From: Pseudomonas fluorescens NCIMB 11764
Lineage (GTDB): Bacteria > Pseudomonadota > Gammaproteobacteria > Pseudomonadales > Pseudomonadaceae
Reading direction: 5' to 3'
NCBI RefSeq assembly: GCF_000293885.2
Contig: NZ_CP010945.1
Span: forward strand, 2,872,001-2,936,000
Length of the DNA: 64,000 nucleotides
Shown: positions 18,432 through 26,022 of the stretch, one piece after another
How positions within the stretch are numbered: position 1 is the first letter of the stretch
Layout of the letters: each line of letters begins with the position of its first letter
Made by a program: the position numbers and the translations under genes
Notes under the pieces: model-generated
Told to the model about the DNA's origin: nothing
Database searches by the model: none
The model's input: the letters and a program-made list of their open reading frames with translations, nothing else

Positions 18432-19253
18432 TCAGAATTCGTGCTCAATATCGTCGAAGAAGTTCGGGCCAAGCTCGTACTCCAGAGAACCGAATCGCGC
18501 TAGGAGGTCTGCTCTCACTTTACCCTCGGCTACGGGTTCAAAATTGATCCGGTAACTGTATACGAGGCCCTCATCCGATTCGTTGGCCGTGACCTCTGAG
18601 TCGGCCAGAAGCTCTGCGTCGTCGAGAGAAATCTCCAGCTCATTCGCCAGGGCCTGGGCCATGGTTTTGCGGTTGCCGCGTTCAGCCTCTTCGACTTGGG
18701 CCCAGTGCTCCCATTCAGATCTACGGTCGCGATCAGCATCAGACTCACTGCTGGAGATGACCACGCCTTCGTCAGCAAGTAGCCATATACCATCACGGCG
18801 TAGCAATTCGACCGAGGCTTTGAGATAGAACGCTGCACCGTGATACATCCTCTCCTGATCTTGCTGCCCCTGGTAGGTCAGGGAAACTTCCAAAGTAAGC
18901 TTCCCGGTTGCGTCGCTGTAGTCAGAGGTTTCCACTTCAAGAGCTTCAATAGTGAATCCACTCGCATTGGTATCCGCAATCGCACCGGAGAGCTGATCCT
19001 CCAACTCTAGATCCAGGTCGGCGTAGACATCATCCTCATGGATCGCTTGGGAAAAGTCTTTGATCCCAAAAACGGCCAACATCAGACGCGGATCCTTGGG
19101 GTTCCGTTGGGCGACGACAGAAAACTCATGGTAATCAGCGAAGCCCGCTTTTTGGACATGGGTTTCTTGAGCAACAGAAAGCTTCAGGCCCTGATCACGA
19201 GCAAGCTGTTTAGCTTGGGATTTGAAGATGTTTAGCGGGGAAAAATCAGACAT
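18432..19253 (-). CDS. Unknown 273-residue protein upstream of OLD gene
   Basis: I do not recognise this protein. The N-terminal 40 residues (SQAKQLARDQGLKLSVAQET, then AGFADYHEF) resemble a short helical module seen at the start of some plasmid-borne proteins. The remainder is acidic, with a glutamate-rich stretch (SESDADRDRRSEWEHWAQVE, then EAERGNRKT) and no membrane segment. It lies 182 bases upstream of the OLD gene on the same strand and may be its partner or regulator. The ATG at 19253 follows AACCTTTG. Confidence 0.55.
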   Translation of the reverse strand: MSDFSPLNIFKSQAKQLARDQGLKLSVAQETHVQKAGFADYHEFSVVAQRNPKDPRLMLAVFGIKDFSQAIHEDDVYADLDLELEDQLSGAIADTNASGFTIEALEVETSDYSDATGKLTLEVSLTYQGQQDQERMYHGAAFYLKASVELLRRDGIWLLADEGVVISSSESDADRDRRSEWEHWAQVEEAERGNRKTMAQALANELEISLDDAELLADSEVTANESDEGLVYSYRINFEPVAEGKVRADLLARFGSLEYELGPNFFDDIEHEF

Positions 19254-19568
19254 GGCAAAGGTTCCTAAATCAACGACGCTTAGGTGTCCGATTGCCTGTT
19301 CACCGGGCAGCGTCTGGTTAGGGACATGCCGATGTAAAACTGAAGGGTGTCACAGATGGGCTATTGCTTCGCGAAACAGGCGCCAGGCGACCATCACCGC
19401 CTATTGGGATCATAGGTCAACGAGCCCAACTCGACAACTCGAAAGATGCTAAATTTCCTAGGTGGCGTTAATACGAGCGACACTTAAATTTTGACGCTTT
19501 ATATAGTCAAAAATACGACTTAGACGAAAAACAACTCTTGCAAAAAATAACAGTTGTCGCCGGTTTGT

Positions 19569-19718
19569 TTATTCTGATAAATACTGCATCTGTTGGGTGC
19601 TACCACCCAAGTGCTCTTTAAATATGACTGAAATTTGGGCTTGCGGTTTTTGACCGGGAAACTGGTCGCCTTGGTGTTCGCCTTGGCTTTCTTCTCCGCG
19701 CAGGTTGGTGCTGCCCAT
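19569..19718 (-). CDS. Possible 49-residue ORF
   Basis: A 49-codon frame (MGSTNLRGEESQGEHQGDQF...) has an excellent ribosome site, GAGGAG 2-3 bases before the ATG, and starts 6 bases after the frame at 19725-19874. I recognise no family. It could be real or a by-product of ncRNA structure. Confidence 0.3.
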   Translation of the reverse strand: MGSTNLRGEESQGEHQGDQFPGQKPQAQISVIFKEHLGGSTQQMQYLSE

Positions 19719-19724
19719 CGCTCC

Positions 19725-19874
19725 TCAGTGCTTAGCGCCTAGGGCAATCCCAAAGGTGATCCAAGGGTTTGTCTCTGATCGTTTGATGCGTTGAGGCGAA
19801 ATGTGATGCGGCGGTAATGCGGCGGACGGCTTATCAAGGGACTTGATAAGCAGAACTGTGGTTTGTAGTGGCAT
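19725..19874 (-). CDS. Possible 49-residue ORF
   Basis: This 49-codon frame (MPLQTTVLLIKSLDK...NPWITFGIALGAKH) has AAAGGAACG upstream and is followed closely by the frame at 19569-19718. A longer in-frame start exists at 19946, overlapping the divergent small gene at 19945. No family is recognised, and the internal perfect hairpin at 19830-19850 argues that the DNA may instead encode a structured RNA. Confidence 0.28.
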   Translation of the reverse strand: MPLQTTVLLIKSLDKPSAALPPHHISPQRIKRSETNPWITFGIALGAKH

Positions 19875-19944
19875 CTTCAGCGTTCCTTTCGGCCCGGAAT
19901 GCTTGGCGGCGGGGCAATTTCGCCTGTCGTTGGGAACATCAGTC

Positions 19945-20199
19945 ATGGTTAATTTAAAGAACCTAGCGCGCCGCAAGGCGCGTCAGTCTATGCACAACAG
20001 TGAAGATGCTCGTGTCATCGAGACAGCTCCATCTCAAGAACCTAAAGCGGGTCGGATTGCGTGGGTAAAGGCGAAGGCAGTAACCCTGCTCAAGTGGATC
20101 GCACGTATTCGTCTATGCATCTGGTTATGGGAAAAGGCTGTTGAGGGCTGGGATTTTGTCGAGACAGTGGTGATTCCATTTATTGAGAACCTCCCATGA
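19945..20199 (+). CDS. Small basic protein upstream of the reverse transcriptase
   Basis: The frame from ATG 19945 encodes 84 residues: a basic start (MVNLKNLARRKARQSM), a linker, and a tryptophan-rich hydrophobic or amphipathic tail (TLLKWIARIRLCIWLWEKAV, then VETVVIPFI). It ends 72 bases before the reverse transcriptase gene on the same strand. Many retrons have a small effector gene between the ncRNA and the RT gene, so it is a candidate effector acting at the membrane. The ribosome site is weak, and a strong GC hairpin (19966-19982) lies at its start, so the coding status is not certain. Confidence 0.5.
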   Translation: MVNLKNLARRKARQSMHNSEDARVIETAPSQEPKAGRIAWVKAKAVTLLKWIARIRLCIWLWEKAVEGWDFVETVVIPFIENLP

Positions 20200-20229
20200 C
20201 ACAACAAACCACATCATTCGAATTCAGAG

Positions 20230-20253
20230 GGGCCGGTTCTTCGGGGCCGGCCC
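20230..20253 (+). terminator. GC-rich hairpin just upstream of the RT gene
   Basis: GGGCCGG pairs with CCGGCCC across the loop TTCTTCGGGG, between the small gene and the RT start. It could be the 3' end of a structured RNA, or a translational or transcriptional attenuator of the RT gene. Confidence 0.4.
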
Positions 20254-20271
20254 ATCAACGGAAGCTTGGAC

Positions 20272-21390
20272 ATGGATGCTCCGTTCTATCCTCATAGCCC
20301 TATCCACAGCATCAGCGCCTTAGCACGTGCTCTCGGAGAGCCAGTCGAGAGGCTAATCGCACTTACTCATCGTAGCTCTCGCCTTTATCGATATGTCCCG
20401 CAAACAAAAAAAGACGGCATAACACCCAGACATACCTATGATGCTCATGAGCCTCTGAAGACGATCCAGCGCAAGATCGTGGATCGGATCCTCAGCAAGG
20501 TTGCGTTCCCTGGATACCTGCACGGCGGTATCAGAGATCCCAAGCTACCCCGCAGCATTTACTCGAACGCTCGGGTTCATACCGGCGCCAAGACAGTCAT
20601 TCTTCAGGACATCGCTGATTTCTTCCCCTCAATTACAAACGAGCACATTCATCGCTTGTTCGTGGGTCTCTTCCGCTTCTCCGCAGATGTAGCCACTCTG
20701 CTTGCGGATCTAGTTACTCGTGAGGGCCAGGTTCCACAAGGGGCGAGTACAAGTAGCTACTTGGCCAACCTAGTGTTTTGGGATATCGAGCCGGCGCTCG
20801 TCACTCGCTTTAAAGCTCAGGGACTGGCGTATTCGCGCTTCGCAGATGACATTACTGTATCTAGCAAAACTCGTATTGATCAAGCTACCACCACCCAAGT
20901 TATTGCCTCTGTCACATGGATGCTCGGACAAAAAGGCTGCCTGCAGAAGCGAAGCAAGCTGCATGTTCGTAAGCGTGGGCAAGCATTGATTACTGGAGAG
21001 AAAGCCGAGGCCGTCACTGTGACCGGATTGGTGGTTAACGGGCCGATACCGGCGCTTCCCAAAAAAGCCCGGCTGGCTATCCGTTCTGCCGTAAAACAGC
21101 TGGAGGATCGCGTCAGAGGTAATTCAGGTCATCTATCCGCTGAGGATGATAAGGAAGTGCGTCGAGTGATGGGGCGCATAGGCAGGTTGATCGCTTGTGG
21201 GCATCCAGAGGGGCAGCGTCTAAAGGCTCGTATTCGAGTGTTGCTGACTCGGCCACCGCTCCTGGAGCGATATGCAGGCACCGAGTCTCAGCGACAGATG
21301 GTTAGGGAAGTCTCCGCAGATCTGAGCTTAATTCCGGCCAGCAAATTGCAAATTGAGCTGCCGGTGGATCTGCCGTGGGAAGCGGGCTAG
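20272..21390 (+). CDS. Retron-type reverse transcriptase
   Basis: The 372-residue protein has the retron RT layout: Lys-containing fingers (YVPQTKKDG), HEPLKTIQRKIVDRIL, motif A TVILQDIADFFPSI, motif 4 PQGASTSSYLANLVF, the catalytic motif RFADDITVS, and the VTGLVVNG segment typical of retrons. The catalytic tetrad is FADD where retrons usually have YADD; both aspartates are kept, so activity is expected. It has no fused effector. I chose ATG 20272 (GGAAG upstream) over TTG 20266. Retrons act in phage defence with an ncRNA and an effector; neither is firmly located here. Confidence 0.87.
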   Translation: MDAPFYPHSPIHSISALARALGEPVERLIALTHRSSRLYRYVPQTKKDGITPRHTYDAHEPLKTIQRKIVDRILSKVAFPGYLHGGIRDPKLPRSIYSNARVHTGAKTVILQDIADFFPSITNEHIHRLFVGLFRFSADVATLLADLVTREGQVPQGASTSSYLANLVFWDIEPALVTRFKAQGLAYSRFADDITVSSKTRIDQATTTQVIASVTWMLGQKGCLQKRSKLHVRKRGQALITGEKAEAVTVTGLVVNGPIPALPKKARLAIRSAVKQLEDRVRGNSGHLSAEDDKEVRRVMGRIGRLIACGHPEGQRLKARIRVLLTRPPLLERYAGTESQRQMVREVSADLSLIPASKLQIELPVDLPWEAG

Positions 21391-21663
21391 CAAAAGCCGC
21401 GCAGCCAGGATGAGAGTGAAGGATTGGAAGTGGCTGCTGTACGCCTAGTCACTGGTCTGCTGCCGCCTGCTGCACACTATCTCTGAGTCCTCAAGCGCTT
21501 GAAGGGCAGGCATCTTCCAACAATTGCAAGGATAGCGCTGTGGCGGCTCGATTCGATTTCCCCAGGTAGCGCTTGAGGGCTTGCTTGATTTTGACGGTGG
21601 TAAAGCCGGGACGGATCTTGGCTTTGAGTGCTCCGGGGGAGTAACTTCAAGTACCTTGCCCCA
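21391..21663. other. Gap between RT and recombinase module
   Basis: No intact gene. On the minus strand a 50-codon stop-bounded fragment at about 21486-21638 reads ALKAKIRPGFTTVKIKQALK then RYLGKSNRAA, loosely like part of a ProQ/FinO domain, but lacks a start and the rest of the fold. Treated as a possible relic only. Confidence 0.3.
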
Positions 21664-22107
21664 TTATTCTTTCTCTTTAGAATCAGTCAGAGGCCTAACA
21701 TGGGGCCTTATCGGTACGACTTTGCCTTTTCGTAGTTCTTGGTTGGCGTCATCCCAAGCAATTATTAACATGAGTTCCCGTGCTAACGCTGCCTCATATT
21801 TAGATTTGTAATCATCAGCAACTGCTTTTGCCTTGCTGGCTTTGATTTTGGCATGCTGAACTTGTGAGGCGCCCGGTTTTACCAGCTTTTTTTGTTGCTC
21901 GGCTCGGGTTAAAATCTCTTCGATTAGTGGCTTATATACGTCTCGGCTCTTCTTAATGCTTCCTGGGCTTTTGCCAGCCTCAATAGCTACAGCGTTCAAG
22001 GTGATTTTAGTATCCTTGTCTACAATGTCGGGTGAGCCGTCGATAATGCGATTGAGGGCGTCGTAATAAGGCTTAAGGGTGGTCGTAAAGTTTTCTGTAG
22101 TAGACAT
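21664..22107 (-). CDS. TnpC-like small protein of the recombinase module
   Basis: The 147-residue protein has an HTH-like segment (TLNAVAIEAGKSPGSIKKSR) followed by a charged helical region (KIKASKAKAVADDYKSKYEA) that may be a coiled coil. This matches the small accessory proteins (TnpC type) encoded after the two recombinases in Tn554-like elements, thought to set orientation or efficiency of transposition. It is the last gene of the module, 25 bases after the 666-residue gene, with GGAGCGAGC before its ATG. Confidence 0.68.
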   Translation of the reverse strand: MSTTENFTTTLKPYYDALNRIIDGSPDIVDKDTKITLNAVAIEAGKSPGSIKKSRDVYKPLIEEILTRAEQQKKLVKPGASQVQHAKIKASKAKAVADDYKSKYEAALARELMLIIAWDDANQELRKGKVVPIRPHVRPLTDSKEKE

Positions 22108-22132
22108 GCTCGCTCCATACTTAACAAAAAAA

Positions 22133-24133
22133 TTATTTTGATTTGGCTATAAGCCTGTCGCGAAGCTCAGTAAAATCTTTAAAATTTTGCATTTCAGCTT
22201 TGTACTCCATGCTGTCGGAGTCAAGCTCTGAAATATCAAACTTCATGATTTCTAATGTGGCATCTAGGACAGATTGTTTCCCGATTAGGTGGCGGCATCC
22301 AGGGCACGTGAAAAAATTACCATGAGCACGCTTATCACAGGGCACGGGCGAGGCGCAACCACCTAGTGGGATCTCGGTGTAGGCCGCTAGGCCTTTAGCT
22401 GCTAGTTGCACCGTCTCAGCTACGGCGCGATCTACCCAAACGGAACTTGAGCGCTGGCCTGAGATATCCATACCTTTGAGGCCTAGCAGTTTTTCTGAGG
22501 TTCTTAGTGCTTCACGAATATACATGGCACCGTCAGCTTCGGATTTTGCCCTCCTGAGCTCGGCTGCGAGCTCAGGATTGATAAGGTTGAAGTGGTAATT
22601 CTGAGCGGAGCATCCCCTAGTATAGTAGAGGCTCATCACCTTGGTCAGATGTCCCAATAACCTCTTTAACGAAGGTAAAGTGATGAGTCCTGTTTGCGCG
22701 CAAAATACTGCCATGGTGCGACGAAATTGATGAGAAGATATTATCCAAGGAGCTCCTATCTTGTATTTCGGATCGCTACGCCAGTTTCTCAGGGGGTCGA
22801 CTGCTTCAAGTTCTTGAATGTCAGCCTCTGTAATGAGTATAGGGTCTAACCCAGCCTCCACTCCCATTCTTTTTACCAAGTAGTCCTTCGACGGTTTGGT
22901 ATTTGCAACAGGGTGTACTGCTGCCGAAATTAAAAGGTGGTTATTGGGGGTTTTGAAATGCGGTGAGAGAAATCGGTTGATTTTGGTAAGAGTGTCGACC
23001 GGTTTTAGGATTGCATCTGTGGTAATCCATTTTGTCGGCTTCGATGTGCTATAGAGTTTTGTCGTGATGCCGGCGACGTAGAGTGCATCATTATTCCATC
23101 CCTTAACGCGTTCTAAGCAATCGGTGGTTAATCCTTTAACTTCGTGGTCGCGCATCAAGGTGTATAGGTGGATCAGGCTCTTGGCGCAGTGCGATACTTT
23201 AGTAATAAAGCCAAGAACGTTAATGATCGCCTTCCATTGATATTTTTCGCACAAGGTATCAAGATTGTATTCTTGAACAGCTTTCTTGAAATTGGTTGGA
23301 TTATCTATATGCAGCGCTAAGTGTTCCGCCGTCGCTAGTTTTGAGGCTCTCGTATTTGGATTGGTGTGGATTTTATTGGATTTCCCATAGTACGGGTTTT
23401 CCGCTGCGCGATCTAACAAGGCGAATAAATTTTGGTGATGTTCTAAGAAATCATCTATGTGAGCGTGATATTGGCGATATTTGAATAGAAGGATCCTGCT
23501 GGGGATGATAGGGAATTGTTTGCCCTCAGTTCTAATGGCTTTTGCTGCTTTTTGCATGTATGGAAATATTGTTCCATTCAATGGGAATCCGCGTTCAAGG
23601 CTGTCAATGCTGTTCAAAGTTCGGACAAGCGCAACCAGCGCTTTATTCATGCTAGGAGTCAGTTCCTCTTGAAAATTTTTGAAAAGGTCAAACTCTTCGA
23701 AAATGCTTTCCAGCTTAAGATTGTGTAATACGCAATGGTCATTGATTTTAGCGAGCAGTTGATGCGTTGAGTGCATGGTGCTCAATCGTAGTGGTCGACC
23801 ACTTTTCAGATTTTTTGAAAACATCTTGATAATGAAAAGCTTTTTGCAAGTCTCAACGTTATGGTTTTTGTGATCGCAAACGTTATAGAATGGCAGGAAG
23901 TTAAAATAGATATTGTCGCCCACATGGAAAGCAAAGGCGGGAAGAATCCACTCGTCGGATGATAGTCGTGACAGGATTTCACCGTTTTGCGTGCGGGAAA
24001 CCACCGTGTTCGAATCGAGTCTAGCAAAGGACATTCCATAGAATACATCTGTGCCCAGAAAGCTGAGATCGGTAGGGAAAACAGAAAAACTATTAGAGTG
24101 GGCTCGACCCGAATTTTGAGTGTTGTCTGTCAT
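22133..24133 (-). CDS. Tyrosine recombinase-like protein, 666 residues
   Basis: The C-terminal third has tyrosine recombinase features: MRDHEVKGLT (possible first catalytic Arg), SHQFRRTMAVF (HxxR), and LLGHLTKVMSLYY (His and nucleophilic Tyr). A cysteine cluster near residue 600 (PCDKRAHGNFFTCPGCRH) may bind zinc. The long N-terminal part has no recognised domain. Its ATG overlaps the stop of the 630-residue gene by 4 bases. Catalytic residues look complete, so this subunit may be active. Confidence 0.78.
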   Translation of the reverse strand: MTDNTQNSGRAHSNSFSVFPTDLSFLGTDVFYGMSFARLDSNTVVSRTQNGEILSRLSSDEWILPAFAFHVGDNIYFNFLPFYNVCDHKNHNVETCKKLFIIKMFSKNLKSGRPLRLSTMHSTHQLLAKINDHCVLHNLKLESIFEEFDLFKNFQEELTPSMNKALVALVRTLNSIDSLERGFPLNGTIFPYMQKAAKAIRTEGKQFPIIPSRILLFKYRQYHAHIDDFLEHHQNLFALLDRAAENPYYGKSNKIHTNPNTRASKLATAEHLALHIDNPTNFKKAVQEYNLDTLCEKYQWKAIINVLGFITKVSHCAKSLIHLYTLMRDHEVKGLTTDCLERVKGWNNDALYVAGITTKLYSTSKPTKWITTDAILKPVDTLTKINRFLSPHFKTPNNHLLISAAVHPVANTKPSKDYLVKRMGVEAGLDPILITEADIQELEAVDPLRNWRSDPKYKIGAPWIISSHQFRRTMAVFCAQTGLITLPSLKRLLGHLTKVMSLYYTRGCSAQNYHFNLINPELAAELRRAKSEADGAMYIREALRTSEKLLGLKGMDISGQRSSSVWVDRAVAETVQLAAKGLAAYTEIPLGGCASPVPCDKRAHGNFFTCPGCRHLIGKQSVLDATLEIMKFDISELDSDSMEYKAEMQNFKDFTELRDRLIAKSK

Positions 24134-26022
24134 TTGATCACCTTGAGTCGAAGTAAACGCCCGTAGAGGGACTCCCAGTAGGGAGACAGTTTGTATTCTA
24201 GCTCAACTTCATCCTGCACGCGTTCTATCAAAGGCTTCATGTCTGGCCTTAATTCTAAGAGCTCTGCCAGGATAGAGTCGATTTTTTCAATGGCTTTGCC
24301 ATGTACCGCATTAAATTGCTTTATGTCCTCGCATGAAGACAATCTTTCTCTGGTTACGTATCGCATGCTGAGCAATTTGCGTACAGAGTCTTCATCAGCG
24401 TGCAATCGAAACTCATCGCAGAAAACACACCCAACAAAGTTTCGACAATCAGGCTGATAGTTCTCCGGCGTTTCCTCTACCTCAGAAGGAGGCTCCCCGG
24501 AACATCCTCCCCCTGGGGTAGGGAGTTTAAGTTCGCGCTCCAGAATGGTGATGACATAGCTTAATGTGGTGGATATCTCGTCTATTGCTTGCTTCTCTTC
24601 CGCTTGTGCATAATGTTTCAAAATGGTGTCACTGCTGTTCTGCATTACTGCAGAAACGGTGCTGATAGTATAGTTTTGGGATAGAAGGTAGACGGACTTG
24701 TACTTTCTCAAGCCTTGGAAGTTTAGCCCCTGATGTAAAGGGTCAAGGAAGCTGCGTACCTGAGAGTTAAAGCTGTGAATGGTGTTAGCTTTGATAGGGC
24801 GATTCGCCGTGTTGTTTTTCTTGTAATTTATAAATAAGTAGGTGGAAGTCTTCTTGCGACATAGAAAACCACGTAGCTTAAGAAATTTCGTAAATTGCTT
24901 ATGAAATGTCTTTTTGATCTCAAACTGCTGCTCCATGTCGCCAGCCCGATACTTGATTACAACGAAGCCTGCATGCTCGCTAGGGGATGTTTCATAGCTT
25001 TCAGACCATAGAAGCCTTCTCAGCTGAGATTCGTTCATACCTGCGTTCGCAACAAACATGGAGATAAATGCATCTTGCGCCAGCCCAGCTAGCCACAGAC
25101 GCTTGTGGTGATAAGCATCAGCATTTGCGTGTCGAAGAAGTTCTAGCGCCTGCTCCCGCTGGGGGATCAGCTGATGACGCGACTGGTTTGCTTTGACCAT
25201 ACACTGTTCGAGAGAGTTGACTTTCCCAGATCTGTAATCCCAAATGACGCTTTGGCCCACCTTCCAAGTTGATTCAATAATTGCCGGCGTCGTGATTGCA
25301 TACTCGGCAGGTAACAGAAGTGCTTCGGTCTCCATGTATGGAATTCGATGGGGAAAAGGTTTTCCTTGAAGGACGAAATCGGAAAGACCGTCAAATAAGT
25401 ATTGGCAGACCACTAAGTGTTCCGCCATGGCTTGCTCTGATGGTGTTTTCGTAGGATTTGAGGAGGAAACGGTAGCAGAGATGATTGGCAGGTCGTTTCG
25501 AAAATTGATGGTGGCTTCTGGATAAAAAAGCGAAGCGGTTTTCAATACTTGTGATTGGAGTCGATTCGCCGTGTATTCAGAGATTCCGTTTTCACGGCTC
25601 ATTTCAATTGTCAAATGATAAGTGTAGCCATCAAGTGCACGCTTGTAAAAACTCGCACCCTCAAGAAAATCATTGTGTCCATTGCCATCAGTCCAATCAC
25701 AAAACGCCACCAGTTCCACAGCATTTGTATAAAGAGTATAGGGACTGCCGCCAAGATAATATGCTGCGGCATACTCGAGACACCAATGTTGGATGTAAGG
25801 TTTGCGATGAGGCGCAATAGAATCAGCCTGGAGTGGCTTGGGTATTTTTCGGCTATCAAAATTTCGCTCGGTATAACAGAGCGCGCCGAGATCAATTCTA
25901 CGATCATCGGTACATCGGAGTATGAGCCCTTCGATAGGTCGGGTCGTAACAACGGTGCGGAATTGGTCAAACGTGTGCTCGTGAAGTTTAATCTCGTAGG
26001 GGTGACGCTCTTGATTTATCAT
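24130..26022 (-). CDS. Degenerate tyrosine recombinase-like protein, 630 residues
   Basis: Similarity to recombinases is visible at NFQGLRKYKSVYLL and MQNSSDTILKHYAQ, but the expected first Arg aligns with Asn (AGMNESQLRRLLW), HxxR reads QGLR, and the late His reads Asn; the Tyr is kept. It may be structural. A cysteine group (DCRNFVGCVFCDEF) follows near residue 540. The ATG at 26022 is chosen because GGGAGAT precedes it; this leaves a 35-base overlap with the upstream recombinase gene, and the length of 630 matches TnpB of Tn554 from memory. Confidence 0.75.
   Translation of the reverse strand: MINQERHPYEIKLHEHTFDQFRTVVTTRPIEGLILRCTDDRRIDLGALCYTERNFDSRKIPKPLQADSIAPHRKPYIQHWCLEYAAAYYLGGSPYTLYTNAVELVAFCDWTDGNGHNDFLEGASFYKRALDGYTYHLTIEMSRENGISEYTANRLQSQVLKTASLFYPEATINFRNDLPIISATVSSSNPTKTPSEQAMAEHLVVCQYLFDGLSDFVLQGKPFPHRIPYMETEALLLPAEYAITTPAIIESTWKVGQSVIWDYRSGKVNSLEQCMVKANQSRHQLIPQREQALELLRHANADAYHHKRLWLAGLAQDAFISMFVANAGMNESQLRRLLWSESYETSPSEHAGFVVIKYRAGDMEQQFEIKKTFHKQFTKFLKLRGFLCRKKTSTYLFINYKKNNTANRPIKANTIHSFNSQVRSFLDPLHQGLNFQGLRKYKSVYLLSQNYTISTVSAVMQNSSDTILKHYAQAEEKQAIDEISTTLSYVITILERELKLPTPGGGCSGEPPSEVEETPENYQPDCRNFVGCVFCDEFRLHADEDSVRKLLSMRYVTRERLSSCEDIKQFNAVHGKAIEKIDSILAELLELRPDMKPLIERVQDEVELEYKLSPYWESLYGRLLRLKVIK

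Larger units (their letters stand above)
19254..19944. other. 691-base region upstream of the retron-type module
   Basis: This is the longest gap in the left part and the place where a retron msr-msd would be expected. Structures seen: an inverted repeat TTTTGAC/GTCAAAA at 19489-19511, hairpin TTGGGTG/CACCCAA at 19593-19610, GACC/GGTC at 19652-19667, and a perfect 9-base stem CTTATCAAG/CTTGATAAG at 19830-19850. I could not assign a1/a2 arms. Two small minus-strand frames at 19569-19718 and 19725-19874 also lie here. Confidence 0.4.

Noticed and set aside
19569..19874. Toxin-antitoxin pair formed by the two tiny minus-strand frames
   Set aside because: They have good ribosome sites but no recognisable toxin or antitoxin features, and the DNA is also rich in hairpins that a structured RNA would explain as well.
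20272..21390. Group II intron maturase
   Set aside because: The RT lacks the maturase and HNH domains, has the retron-type VTGLVVN segment, and no intron ribozyme structure was seen around it.
21486..21638. ProQ/FinO-like gene on the minus strand
   Set aside because: Only about 50 codons with weak resemblance, no start codon and bounded by stops. At best a relic.
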